A DNA stretch of 32,076 bases from Planctomycetota bacterium (lineage in GTDB: Bacteria; Planctomycetota; JACQVV01): assembly GCA_016209595.1 (NCBI GenBank), contig JACQVV010000623.1:1-32076 (forward strand). The letters run 5' to 3'. Below the pieces are notes generated by a model. That model made no database searches. It was not told where the DNA came from and saw only the letters and a list, made by a program, of their open reading frames with translations. The translations under genes were made by a program, and so were the position numbers. This document shows, one piece after another, positions 1 to 8,062 of this stretch. Within the stretch, counting starts at the first letter, position 1. Each line of letters starts with the position of its first letter.

Positions 1-251
1 GGAGCGACCTGTACGAAGATCACCGGGATGTTGTAGAAGTAGTAGATCGCCAGGGCGACGGGGAGCGGCCGCTCGTCCACCCGGACTTCCGCCCCGCCCT
101 CCGCCCGCCTCCTTGCCGCCTCCTGGTACTCCTTCAGCGTCTCCCAGCGCTCGAAAGCGTCGAGGACGATGTAGAGGCCGACCAGCACGCAGAAGCAGAT
201 GAGATAGTTCGCGACGAACCCCCACAGAACATAGCGATCGAGGATTCTCAT
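1..251 (-). CDS. LptF/LptG-family LPS export permease, N-terminal part (runs off window)
   Basis: Translating the minus strand from the ATG at 251 gives an 83-residue N-terminus opening MRILDRYVLWGFVANYL, followed by a hydrophobic segment (about residues 10-32) and then a charged stretch and a second hydrophobic segment. The opening (I-L-D-R-Y followed by a membrane helix) is the hallmark start of the YjgP/YjgQ permeases, which form the inner-membrane part of the Lpt lipopolysaccharide exporter. The start codon overlaps the stop of the upstream ThDP enzyme gene as ATGA, so it is the seventh gene of that operon and probably translationally coupled. LptF and LptG cannot be told apart from the visible part. 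The 3' end lies outside the window. The function is from family resemblance; the operon link to catabolic enzymes is unusual. Confidence 0.75.
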   Translation of the reverse strand, partial: MRILDRYVLWGFVANYLICFCVLVGLYIVLDAFERWETLKEYQEAARRRAEGGAEVRVDERPLPVALAIYYFYNIPVIFVQVA

Positions 252-1987
252 GTCACGCGGGGGGGCTTGGTGGGCGCCGGGAAGAACCGCCGCTTCACGG
301 CCCGCAGGGCCATCCCGAGCACCCGGGCCGCTCCGAAATGACGCAGGTTCGCCTTCGTCGTTCCCACGAAGTACCGCGTCGGATGGTCGTAGCTCACCAG
401 AACGTTGACGAGCGTCGGACGCCGGGCGGGAAGGATTTGCGACAACTTCTCCTCGATCTCCACGTCGCTGCCGATCCGGGCGTACTCCATGCCGTAGGCG
501 GCTGCGAGCTTCTCGTAGTCCGGGTTCGTGAGGCGGACCGAACTCATCCGCTGGTACATCTTGCGCTGGATCTGCCCGATGATGCCGAGCCCTCCGTCGT
601 TGAAGACGAAGAGGGCAACCGGGAGGTCGTTCCGGGCGGCGGTCACGATCTCGCTTCCGGTCATGAGGAAGCAGCCGTCGCCCACCACTCCGAGCACCTG
701 GCGGCCGGGGTGCTCGATCGCGGCCGCGACCATCGCGGGTGTCCCGTAGCCCATCGACTGGTAGTCGACGGGAGCGAGGAACGTCCGCGGCCCGTAAACG
801 GGGAAATGCGAGAGCGCCCAGAACATGTGGTTCCCGCTGTCCACGGCGAGGATGGCGTCCCGCGCGGCCGCTTTTCGTAGGAGCGCGAAGAAGCGGTCCG
901 GGCTCACCTGCGACTCCTTGCAGGCGTGGGAGATGGCTTCCTCCCCCACTTTCTTCTTCTCGGCCTCGATTCCGGCGAGCATCTCCTGGTCCGGGAGCGC
1001 GCGATAACCCCCCAGCTCGGTGGAGAGCGCGGCGAGGGTCTTCGCCGCGTCGGCCGCCACGAAAACGTCGGCCGGGTAATTCCTGTCCGCGACGTCCGGA
1101 TTGGCGTCGACGTGAACGAGCCTTCCTGGCTGCTTCAGCCCGTACGAGCCCGTGCCGACCTCCGAGAACTTGCACCCGACCGCGAGGACGGCGTCGCACC
1201 GGGCGAAGGCCATCTGGGCCGCGGGATGGCCGGACGGACCGAAGCCGAAGCCGACGGCGAGGGGGTGGTCGTCGGGGATCGCGCCGCGCCCCGAGATCGT
1301 CGTGGCGACCGGGGCCTGGAGGATCTCGGCGAGCTCGGCGAGCTCACGAGTGGCGCCGAAGGTTCCCTGACCCACGTAGATGCCGGCGCGCCGCGCTCCC
1401 TGGAGGATCTCCACGATGCGCCGCACTTCGCCGGGGGACGGCGCCGGAGGCTCGGGCGCTGGCCCGGGAGCAATCTCCAGGGCCGCCCGGTCCATGGCGA
1501 GGTCGCTCGGGAGCTCGATCACGACAGGGCCGGGCTCGCCCGAGGCCGCCTTCCGGTAGGCCTCGGCTACGAGGCGCGGAATCTCCTCGACGTTCCGGAG
1601 AGGGTAGACTCCCTTGGCGAGCGGCCGCACCGCGTCGAGCTGCGGGATCTCGTGCAGCTGGTAGCGGAACGGGAGCTCCTCGCGGATCCCCGCGGCGATC
1701 AAGACGACGGGGATGGAATCCTGGAAGGCCTCCGCGATCCCGGTGAAGGTGTTGGTGAGCCCCGGCCCGGGGACGACGGCCAGCACTCCGGGTCTGCCGG
1801 TGAGACGGGCCGTCGCGTCGGCCATGAAGGCGGCGGACGCCTCGTGGGTCGATAGCACGACTTCCACGTCTTCGTCGAGGAAGACATCAAAGAGCTCGAG
1901 GTTCTGTGCTCCCGGGATGCCGAAGACGCGCCGCACCCCCAGCGCGACCAGCGTCTTCACGAGGGCCTGTGCTCCGCTCAGGCGCAA
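248..1987 (-). CDS. Thiamine-diphosphate-dependent enzyme, acetolactate synthase-like
   Basis: The 579-residue protein has the three-domain layout of the IlvB/benzoylformate decarboxylase superfamily. The N-terminal pyrimidine-binding domain carries the catalytic Glu (E49 in THEASAAF), the middle domain spans about 190-330, and the C-terminal ThDP-binding domain has the GDG...N motif (G436-D-G to N463). Members cleave 2-keto acids or condense them into acyloins. The exact substrate cannot be read here, and the catabolic neighbours make housekeeping branched-chain amino-acid synthesis less likely than a keto-acid lyase or decarboxylase role. The start is a TTG inside the last codons of the dipeptidase gene (10-bp overlap); the next residues, LSGAQALV, match the usual family start. 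The stop overlaps the start of the Lpt permease. Confidence 0.85.
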   Translation of the reverse strand: MRLSGAQALVKTLVALGVRRVFGIPGAQNLELFDVFLDEDVEVVLSTHEASAAFMADATARLTGRPGVLAVVPGPGLTNTFTGIAEAFQDSIPVVLIAAGIREELPFRYQLHEIPQLDAVRPLAKGVYPLRNVEEIPRLVAEAYRKAASGEPGPVVIELPSDLAMDRAALEIAPGPAPEPPAPSPGEVRRIVEILQGARRAGIYVGQGTFGATRELAELAEILQAPVATTISGRGAIPDDHPLAVGFGFGPSGHPAAQMAFARCDAVLAVGCKFSEVGTGSYGLKQPGRLVHVDANPDVADRNYPADVFVAADAAKTLAALSTELGGYRALPDQEMLAGIEAEKKKVGEEAISHACKESQVSPDRFFALLRKAAARDAILAVDSGNHMFWALSHFPVYGPRTFLAPVDYQSMGYGTPAMVAAAIEHPGRQVLGVVGDGCFLMTGSEIVTAARNDLPVALFVFNDGGLGIIGQIQRKMYQRMSSVRLTNPDYEKLAAAYGMEYARIGSDVEIEEKLSQILPARRPTLVNVLVSYDHPTRYFVGTTKANLRHFGAARVLGMALRAVKRRFFPAPTKPPRVT

Positions 1988-3033
1988 GCGAGTTCCCTCC
2001 GCCTGGACTCCACGTTCTCGAGGACCCGGAGGAAGTTACCTCCGAGGATCCTCTCCACCTCCTCGCCGGAGAATCCTCTCGACAGGAGCGCCGCGGTCAG
2101 GTTCGGGAGCTCCGAGACGTCCCGGAGCCCTTGGACCGTCCAGATCATGCCGTCGAAATCGGTCCCGATGCCGACGTGGTCCACGCCGACGAGCTGGGCG
2201 ATATGCGCCACGTGGTCGACCATCCGGTCGATCCCGACCACGACGCCGCGGCGCGAGAGATACCAGGGGAACGCGATGATCCCGACGATGCCGCCGGTTG
2301 CCGCGACCTCCCGGATGGCGTCATCCGGGATGTTCCGCCGGATCGGGCAGAGAGCCCGGCAGCCCGTGTGCGTGCAGACGAGCGGGCCCCGGGCAACCCG
2401 GGCGATCTCCCGGAAAGCATCGTCGGAGGTGTGGGCCGTGTCCACGAGGATTCCCAGGCGGTCCATCTCGCGGATGAGTCGCTTTCCGAGATCGGTGAGG
2501 GGCGCCGCGCCCCGCCAGGGCACGTCGCTCGAATCGCAGACCCCGTTGGGCACGAAGTGGACGAGCGTGACGTAGGTGAGGCCGAGCCGCGCGAGCTCCT
2601 CCAGCGAACCGATGCTCCCGCCCAGCGCGTGCGCTCCCTCGATCGCGAGGAGGAACGCCATGCGCCCCCCCTCGACGATCCCGCGGGCCTCCCCCACCGT
2701 TCGCGCGGCGGCGACCTGGTCCGAGTTCCGTGCCACGAAGCGTTCGAAGAGACGGATCTGCCGGAAAGTCTCCTCGATCGGCGGGAGGCGGCGCACCGGG
2801 CGCACGGGGACATAGATCGTCCAGACCTGGATGTCGACTCCGCCCTCCAGCGCCCGGGGAAGGTCCCAGTGCTGGCGCAGCGGGTTCCAGAGCACGGGGG
2901 GCCTCCCCCGCCGGGCCGGGTCGCGTCCGGCGAAAGACATCGGGAGCAGCGGGTGCGCGTGCATGTCGGCGACGATCACCCGGCGGTGAGTCTCCCGCGC
3001 GTCCTCGCGCCCCCCGTTCGGCCCCCCGCTCAA
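1978..3033 (-). CDS. Membrane dipeptidase-like protein, peptidase family M19
   Basis: A 351-residue protein matching the renal-dipeptidase (M19) family, zinc enzymes that hydrolyse dipeptides, often including D-residues. Visible landmarks in order are ADMHAH near residues 22-27, AIEGAH (bridging Glu), VDTAHTS, CTHTGCRAL, the RRN-I-PD-AI-REVA segment, GIGTDFDG, and the terminal GGNFLRVLENV. The first metal motif is H-A-H instead of the classical H-x-D, a variation that may change metal use or substrate. There is no signal peptide, so it should be cytoplasmic. It starts at a TTG that overlaps the preceding stop as TTGA and ends 10 bp inside the next gene, so it sits mid-operon. With the M24 peptidase at the operon head it suggests peptide scavenging that feeds the acyl-CoA enzymes. 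Confidence 0.85.
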   Translation of the reverse strand: MSGGPNGGREDARETHRRVIVADMHAHPLLPMSFAGRDPARRGRPPVLWNPLRQHWDLPRALEGGVDIQVWTIYVPVRPVRRLPPIEETFRQIRLFERFVARNSDQVAAARTVGEARGIVEGGRMAFLLAIEGAHALGGSIGSLEELARLGLTYVTLVHFVPNGVCDSSDVPWRGAAPLTDLGKRLIREMDRLGILVDTAHTSDDAFREIARVARGPLVCTHTGCRALCPIRRNIPDDAIREVAATGGIVGIIAFPWYLSRRGVVVGIDRMVDHVAHIAQLVGVDHVGIGTDFDGMIWTVQGLRDVSELPNLTAALLSRGFSGEEVERILGGNFLRVLENVESRRRELACA

Positions 3034-3899
3034 GACGCTCTCCCCCCACCGAGGCCGAGCATCTCTCTAGCCTCCGGCGCGCTCGCCGGTTCGAGACCCA
3101 CGTCTCTCGCCATCCGGACCGCCTTCTCTACGAGATCCCCGTTCGAGCGGGCCATGATTCCCGCTGAGAGGTAGAAGTTGTCCTCCATGCCCACCCGAAC
3201 GTTTCCGCCCATGGAGAGGGCCGCCGCGACGAGGGGCCACTGTTCGTCGCCGATCCCGATCACCTGCCAGATCGCGCGGGGCGGGAGGCTCGCTTGCATC
3301 GTCACGAGGTTTCGCGTGCTCGCAGGAATGCCGCCCAGGACGCCCAGGATCAGGCTGAACTGGAGGGGGTCCTTGAGAAGCCCGAGGTCGACGAGTGGGC
3401 GCGTGTTCCCGATGTGCCCCAGGTCGAAGCACTCGAGCTCCGGGCGCACCCCGCTCTCCGCGAGGGCGGTCACGCACTGCACGATCTCGGGGAACGAATT
3501 GTGGAAGACCGCCTCGAAGTGGAACTTCTTCGCCTTCTCCGAGTAGATGGCATAGTTCATCGAGCCCATGTTGAGGGCGGCCATCTCGGGCGGCGCCCGC
3601 CGGATGTGGGCGGTGCGCTCGTCCATCGACAGCCCGATCGCCCCGGTCGAGAAGTTGAGGAGGACGGGACCGTCCGCCCGGATCCGGTCGCGGATTTCCG
3701 CAAAAAGCTCCGGCCGGAAGCTCGGGCGGCCATCGTCCTCGCGGCCGTGGATGTGCACGATCGCGGCCCCCGCGTCGTGGGCGCGCTTCGCCTCGGCGGC
3801 GATCTCCGCCGGCGTATAGGGGAGGTGCGGGCACTGCTTCCGGTTCGCCGCGACCCCCGTGAGGGCCGCGGTCACCACGATCTTCTTCGCCGGGCTCAT
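3030..3899 (-). CDS. Beta-keto acid cleavage enzyme (BKACE, DUF849; 3-keto-5-aminohexanoate cleavage enzyme family)
   Basis: A 289-residue TIM-barrel protein of the BKACE family, which condenses a beta-keto acid with acetyl-CoA to give acetoacetate and a new acyl-CoA. Zinc ligands are visible as H49 and H51 in VHIHGRED, and the late Glu appears in VGMEDNFYL. Other landmarks are the SMNYA region, the FDLGH motif and the LGGI-P-ST-RNL segment. The reading frame stays open upstream, but the upstream extension is arginine-rich shadow sequence; the ATG at 3899 overlaps the carboxyltransferase stop as ATGA and gives the standard family length. BKACE substrates are diverse (3-keto-5-aminohexanoate, dehydrocarnitine, beta-ketoadipate and others), so the substrate is open. 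Flanking acyl-CoA enzymes fit a role in amino-acid breakdown. Confidence 0.88.
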   Translation of the reverse strand: MSPAKKIVVTAALTGVAANRKQCPHLPYTPAEIAAEAKRAHDAGAAIVHIHGREDDGRPSFRPELFAEIRDRIRADGPVLLNFSTGAIGLSMDERTAHIRRAPPEMAALNMGSMNYAIYSEKAKKFHFEAVFHNSFPEIVQCVTALAESGVRPELECFDLGHIGNTRPLVDLGLLKDPLQFSLILGVLGGIPASTRNLVTMQASLPPRAIWQVIGIGDEQWPLVAAALSMGGNVRVGMEDNFYLSAGIMARSNGDLVEKAVRMARDVGLEPASAPEAREMLGLGGGRAS

Positions 3900-5449
3900 A
3901 CCGGGGTCACTCCGTGCTTCTTGGCGGGACGGGAGATCGACTTCGCGGCCGTCCGCTCGAGGGCGCGGCAGATCACGCGCCGGGTCTCTCGGGGGTCGAT
4001 GACGTCGTCGACGAGCCCCGACTCGGCGGCCTCGTACGGCCCGATCTTCTCCTGGAATTCGCGGACGAGCCTCTCCTTCTCGGCCTTCGGGTCGCTCGCC
4101 GCCTCGATCCTCTTTCGATGAATGATCTCGACCGCCCCGCCGGCCCCCATCAGGCTGATCTCTGCCGTCGGCCACGCGACGAGAAGGTCGGGTCCGAACG
4201 AGCGCCCGCACATGACGTAGTATCCGGCCCCGTACGCCTTGCGGAGCACCACCGTGATCTTGGGTACGGTCGCCTCCGAAACCGCGAAGAGGAGCTTTGC
4301 CCCGTGCCGGATGATCCCCTCCTTCTCCACCTTCGTCCCCACCATGAAGCCGGGGATGTCCTGGAAGAAGACGAGGGGGACGTTGAAGGCGTCGCAGAGC
4401 TGGATGAAGCGCGCGGCCTTGTCGGAGCCGTCGTTGTCGAGAGCGCCGGCCAGGACCTGGGGCTGGTTCGCGACGATTCCCGCGGGGCGCCCCCCGAAAC
4501 GGGCGAGCGCGGTCACCACGTTCCGCGCGAAGGCGGGCTTCACCTCGAAGAGGTCTCCTCCGTCGACCAGCCGGACGAGGATCCTCTTCACGTCGTAGGC
4601 CATGCGAGGGTTCGCGGGGAGCGCGCTCCGGAGTTCCTCGTCGGCGCGGTCGGCGGGGTCGGTCGCTCCCAGAGCCGGCGGCTTCTCTCCCGAGTGGGAG
4701 GGGAAGAAGGAGAGGTATCGGCGGATCGACGCGAGGCAGGCCGCATCGTCCTCGATCTCGAGGTCGGCGACGCCGCTCTCCCGCGTGTGGACTGCCGAGC
4801 CGCCGAGCTCCTGTTCGGTCACGTCCTCCCCCACGATCTGCTTCACGAGCGGAGGACCGCCCAGGGCCATCGAGCTCGTCCCCTTCACCATGATGACGAA
4901 GTCGGCGAGCCCCGGGATGTAGGCCGTCCCCGCCGCGCCGGGCCCCATGACCGCCGCGACCTGGGGGACCAGGCCCGACATCTGGACCTGCTCGTAGAAG
5001 AGGTTCCCCGTCCCCGCGAAGGCTCGAGTGGATGCGATCTCCTGGATCCGGGCCCCCGCCGAGTCGATGAGCCAGACCATGGGGCGGAGGTGCGTGCGGG
5101 CCATCTGCCGGACGCGCGTCACTTTCCTCTCCCCCACCAGGCCCATCGAGCCGGCAAGAACCGTGAAATCGTAGGCGGCGACGAAGACCTCGCGACCGTC
5201 GATCTTCCCGGCGCCCGTGACCACGCCGTCGGCCGGGGTCTCTTTTCCGGAGGCGACGAGGTCCGGTTCCTCGCTCCGCGCGAGGAGCGCGAACTCCTCG
5301 AACGATCCCGGATCGAAGAGACGATCGACGCGCTCCCGGACCGTCATTTTCCCGCGCGCGAGCTGCGCCTCGATCCGCTCCGGGGGACCCATCCGGCGGG
5401 CCGCCTCGCGCTTTTCATGGAGCCGATCGACCGAGTCGGGCACGTTCAA
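3896..5449 (-). CDS. Acyl-CoA carboxylase carboxyltransferase (beta) subunit
   Basis: A 517-residue biotin-dependent carboxyltransferase of the propionyl-/methylcrotonyl-CoA carboxylase beta type, of typical length. It has the two crotonase-like halves: the N-terminal half with DSAGARIQE and the glycine-rich MGPGAAGTAYIPG oxyanion region, and the C-terminal half with the FFQDIPGFMVG segment, AYGAGYYVM and MGAGGAVEI. The GARIQE element resembles PCC-type enzymes while ALGGPPLVK resembles MCC-type enzymes, so the acyl-CoA substrate is uncertain. The partner biotin carboxylase/BCCP subunit is not in this window. The start is a TTG overlapping the hydratase stop as TTGA; no in-frame ATG gives a full-length family protein. 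With the adjacent hydratase it resembles the carboxylase-hydratase pair of leucine catabolism, which is an inference. Confidence 0.88.
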   Translation of the reverse strand: MNVPDSVDRLHEKREAARRMGPPERIEAQLARGKMTVRERVDRLFDPGSFEEFALLARSEEPDLVASGKETPADGVVTGAGKIDGREVFVAAYDFTVLAGSMGLVGERKVTRVRQMARTHLRPMVWLIDSAGARIQEIASTRAFAGTGNLFYEQVQMSGLVPQVAAVMGPGAAGTAYIPGLADFVIMVKGTSSMALGGPPLVKQIVGEDVTEQELGGSAVHTRESGVADLEIEDDAACLASIRRYLSFFPSHSGEKPPALGATDPADRADEELRSALPANPRMAYDVKRILVRLVDGGDLFEVKPAFARNVVTALARFGGRPAGIVANQPQVLAGALDNDGSDKAARFIQLCDAFNVPLVFFQDIPGFMVGTKVEKEGIIRHGAKLLFAVSEATVPKITVVLRKAYGAGYYVMCGRSFGPDLLVAWPTAEISLMGAGGAVEIIHRKRIEAASDPKAEKERLVREFQEKIGPYEAAESGLVDDVIDPRETRRVICRALERTAAKSISRPAKKHGVTPV

Positions 5450-6228
5450 CCCCCTTCCTGCCAGCTCGGCCGCCGCTTCTCCAGGAACGCGCGGATCCCC
5501 TCGCGGGCTTCCGGGCCGACCCAGAGACGCTCCAGCTCGTGTCGCAGGAAGTCGAGCGCCTGGTCGTACGGCATCTCCTCGGCCGCGGCCAGGGCTCGGC
5601 GCCCCTGGGAGAGAGCCTCCGGACCGGACCGGAGGACCTTCGCCACGAGGGTCTCGACGGCGCCCTCGAGCCCGTCCGGCTGGACGACTTCGTTCACGAG
5701 TCCCCAGCGCCCGGCTTCCTCGGCGGTGAGCGGCTCGCCCGCGAAGACGAGCCGGCCGAGGATTTTCGGGGGGAGGTGCCTCGCGAGGGGCGCGAGCACC
5801 ATCATCGGGAAGAGCCCCACGCCCGCCTCCGGGGTCCCGAAGCGGGCCCGGGTCGAGGCCACGGCAAGGTCGGCCGCGAGGACCAGGCCGAGCCCTCCCC
5901 CCACCGCCGGTCCCTGGACTCGCGCGACCACGACCTGCGCGAGCCGCCGCATTCCTTTCAGGAGCTCCGCGTAGAGCCCCGCCCCGGGAAGGCCGGCCGA
6001 GGGTTCGAGGCCGCTCATCTCGGCGAGGTCGCCGCCCGCGCAGAAGGCCGCGTCCCCCGCCGAGCCCAGGATCACGACGCGGACCCCTTTCGAAGCGTCC
6101 ACGCGCGCAAAGGCGCGTCCCAGGCCGCGGACGGTCTCGCCGGATAGCGCGTTTCTCGCGTCTGGCCGGTCGATCGTGATCCGGGCGACTCGGCCCTCGA
6201 TCTCGAGACGGACGGGTTCGGTCGCCAT
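5446..6228 (-). CDS. Enoyl-CoA hydratase/isomerase (crotonase family)
   Basis: A crotonase-fold protein of about 260 residues. It shows the family signatures of an early oxyanion loop (FCAGGDLAEM) and a second one (GPAVGGGLGLVLAADLAVAS), followed by the FGTPEAGVGLFP segment that usually carries a catalytic Glu. The C-terminal EGIRAFLEKRRPSW tail is typical of hydratases next to acyl-CoA carboxylases, such as methylglutaconyl-CoA hydratases. I chose the ATG at 6228, 4 nt after the M24 stop; a TTG at 6240 would add four residues and overlap that stop by 8 bp. The stop overlaps the carboxyltransferase start. The substrate is inferred only from neighbours. Confidence 0.86.
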   Translation of the reverse strand: MATEPVRLEIEGRVARITIDRPDARNALSGETVRGLGRAFARVDASKGVRVVILGSAGDAAFCAGGDLAEMSGLEPSAGLPGAGLYAELLKGMRRLAQVVVARVQGPAVGGGLGLVLAADLAVASTRARFGTPEAGVGLFPMMVLAPLARHLPPKILGRLVFAGEPLTAEEAGRWGLVNEVVQPDGLEGAVETLVAKVLRSGPEALSQGRRALAAAEEMPYDQALDFLRHELERLWVGPEAREGIRAFLEKRRPSWQEGG

Positions 6229-6232
6229 CGCG

Positions 6233-7399
6233 TCAGCCAAGGAGGGTCAGGTCCATCTGGCGCTCCGTCGTCACCACGGGACCGTTCGACCCGAGGAAGA
6301 CGTCGATTTCGCTCCGCACGCCGAACGCGTCGAGGTAGATGCCCGGCTCGACGGAGAACCCGGTCCCCGCGAGGATCGGGCGCTCGTCAAGGGTTTCGAG
6401 GGAATCGAGGTTCGCGCCGTCGCCGTGGAGCTCACGACCGATCGAGTGGCCGGTCCGGTGGAGGAAGGCGTCTCCGTAGCCGGCCTCGCGGATCACGCCT
6501 CGAGCGACCCTGTCGAGCTCGAAACCCCGTGCGGTCTCCCCGGCGGCATGCCGGCGCACGAGCTCCTCCACGACCGCGTCGCGGGCCCGGCGAACCGTCT
6601 CCCACACCCGCTGGACCGCGGCGGGAACCCTCTTCCCCGTGTAGGCCATCCACGTCATGTCCGCGTAGATCGCGGCCTCGCCGGATTCCTTCCCCCAGAG
6701 GTCGATCAGAAGGACCTCGTCCGGGCCGATCCGGGCGTCTCCCTCGGGCGACGGGCTGAAGTGAGGGTCGCCGGCGTGCGGGCCGACGGCGACGATCGGC
6801 GGGTGATCGAAGGAAAGACCCCCGCGCTCGATCTCGCCGGCGATCGCCGCCTGAACCTCGGTCTCTAGCGGGCGGCGTCCTCGCGAGAGGGACGCCCTCA
6901 CCGTCTCGAGACCGAGTTCCTTCGCTTTCGAAAGGGCCACCGACGCCCTGCGATGCGATGCCTCCCCTTCCTCGCCCCAGGGCGCGAAGAAGACCTGCGC
7001 CAGGGCCGCCGACGTCACGACCTCGACTCCCATCGACCGCACGAGCTCGACCGTTCCGGCGTCCACGCGACTCGCGGTCGGGAGCGCCGCGCGAGGCGAA
7101 TACTCCATGGCGACCCGGGAGAGGCCGGCCAGCGCCTCGCGGAGCCGGGACTCGAGCTCCTCGCGGGCGAGGTAGACGAGCTTCTTCCCGGGGACGCTCG
7201 CGAAGGGCCCGAGCTCGATCCGATGGAGGACCCAGATCGGCTCGCCCGCTGCCGGCACGAGAGAGAACCACCGCCGTGAGAGCGGGGAGGGAACCCCCGC
7301 CACGCGCGACGAGATCCGGTTGGTTCCCTGGAAGTCGTAGAGGAGCCATGCCTCGATGCCGGCGTCTCGAAGCGTGGACTGGATGCGAGGAAGGTCCAT
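6233..7399 (-). CDS. M24-family metallopeptidase, Xaa-Pro aminopeptidase-like
   Basis: A 388-residue protein with an N-terminal creatinase/prolidase-like domain (about 1-150) and a C-terminal pita-bread M24 domain. All five metal ligands are present: D233 (LLIDLWG), D247 (YADMTW), H318 (RTGHSIG), E351 (SVEPGIY) and E364 (RSEIDVF), so a working dinuclear metallopeptidase is expected, probably cleaving Xaa-Pro bonds. It is the first gene of the seven-gene minus-strand operon. A perfect TATAAT lies only 10 nt before its ATG, suggesting a very short or absent 5' leader. The gene is divergent from the zinc-finger membrane protein with just 23 bp between start codons. Confidence 0.87.
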   Translation of the reverse strand: MDLPRIQSTLRDAGIEAWLLYDFQGTNRISSRVAGVPSPLSRRWFSLVPAAGEPIWVLHRIELGPFASVPGKKLVYLAREELESRLREALAGLSRVAMEYSPRAALPTASRVDAGTVELVRSMGVEVVTSAALAQVFFAPWGEEGEASHRRASVALSKAKELGLETVRASLSRGRRPLETEVQAAIAGEIERGGLSFDHPPIVAVGPHAGDPHFSPSPEGDARIGPDEVLLIDLWGKESGEAAIYADMTWMAYTGKRVPAAVQRVWETVRRARDAVVEELVRRHAAGETARGFELDRVARGVIREAGYGDAFLHRTGHSIGRELHGDGANLDSLETLDERPILAGTGFSVEPGIYLDAFGVRSEIDVFLGSNGPVVTTERQMDLTLLG

Positions 7400-7408
7400 G
7401 GGGGCGGC

Positions 7409-7416
7409 TATTATAT
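7409..7416. promoter_or_regulatory. Bidirectional overlapping -10 boxes of two divergent, probably leaderless genes
   Basis: The 23 bp between the divergent start codons at 7399 and 7423 holds TATAAT on the minus strand (7415-7410, 10 nt before the M24 ATG) and TATTAT on the plus strand (7409-7414, 8 nt before the zinc-finger gene ATG). These -10 boxes overlap, so the two promoters should compete, and transcription would begin at or next to each start codon. No mapped start sites are available. Confidence 0.55.
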
Positions 7417-7422
7417 CCCTCC

Positions 7423-8019
7423 ATGTCTCGCGCCTCCCTCCCCGTCTGCCGCTTCCACGAGGAGCGGATGGCCGAAGACCACTGCCGGCGCTGCGGGGCC
7501 GGCGTCTGCCAGACCTGCGCCACGTACCGGAACGAGGTCGCCTTCTGCCCGGAGTGCGTGCAGGCGGGGACCCCGCTCCTTCGGGACCTGGAGATCGAAT
7601 CTCACATCCGGGCGGTAGCGGTCCTCGATGGGGCGGCGGCCGTGGCCGTTGCCGGATACGCGCTCCTGTCCGGGCACTTGTGGCTCCTCGCGCCCGCGCC
7701 CCTCCTCGCCCTCCAGTGCTGGGCGCTGCGGCGCTACTTTCCCGCGGCGGGTCTGGCGCAGGTCCTTCTGGGCGTGGCCGCGTGCGCCTCGCTCGCCCTC
7801 GTCCGGAACCTTTCGCAACTCGGTGGAGCGCTTTCGCTCGCCTTCCTCGGTTCCTTCTCGATCTGGGTCGTCGCCAACGAGCGCGGGCGCGAGTGCTTCA
7901 CCTCCTACTACCGCGAGACGGTCCGCCAGACCACGCAGAAGCCGCCCTGGAGCTTCCTCCTCGCGATCGCCATCTTCCTCGCGCTGATCGAGGCCGGCGT
8001 GCGGTACGCGACGAGGTGA
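7423..8019 (+). CDS. B-box-like zinc-finger multi-pass membrane protein
   Basis: A 198-residue protein whose first 45 residues carry a B-box-like zinc-binding array (C9, H12, C21, C24, C29, C32, C42, C45), followed by about three to four hydrophobic helices (roughly residues 64-82, 83-105, 112-140 and 170-190). The array probably binds two zinc ions at the cytoplasmic face. No enzymatic motif is visible and the function is unknown. Such N-terminal zinc-ribbon or B-box plus membrane-helix proteins are common in bacteria with large genomes. The open frame extends upstream, but the ATG at 7423, preceded by TATTAT 8 nt earlier, is the natural start. It heads a plus-strand series that continues with the CMD and FosA-like genes. 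Confidence 0.75.
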   Translation: MSRASLPVCRFHEERMAEDHCRRCGAGVCQTCATYRNEVAFCPECVQAGTPLLRDLEIESHIRAVAVLDGAAAVAVAGYALLSGHLWLLAPAPLLALQCWALRRYFPAAGLAQVLLGVAACASLALVRNLSQLGGALSLAFLGSFSIWVVANERGRECFTSYYRETVRQTTQKPPWSFLLAIAIFLALIEAGVRYATR

Positions 8020-8047
8020 CTCGAGGCTCGCCGCCACGGGGGGATGG

Positions 8048-8053
8048 TATCAT
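8048..8053 (+). promoter_or_regulatory. -10 box (TATCAT) before a GTG start
   Basis: TATCAT ends 9 nt before the GTG at 8063, with no Shine-Dalgarno between them. This is the same arrangement as at six other genes here and fits leaderless transcription. Confidence 0.4.
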
Positions 8054-8062
8054 CCGGAGCCC

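Noticed and set aside
1906..5974. Long plus-strand frames opposite the catabolic operon
   Set aside because: High GC makes antisense frames stay open; they show no domains, while the minus-strand products match known families throughout.
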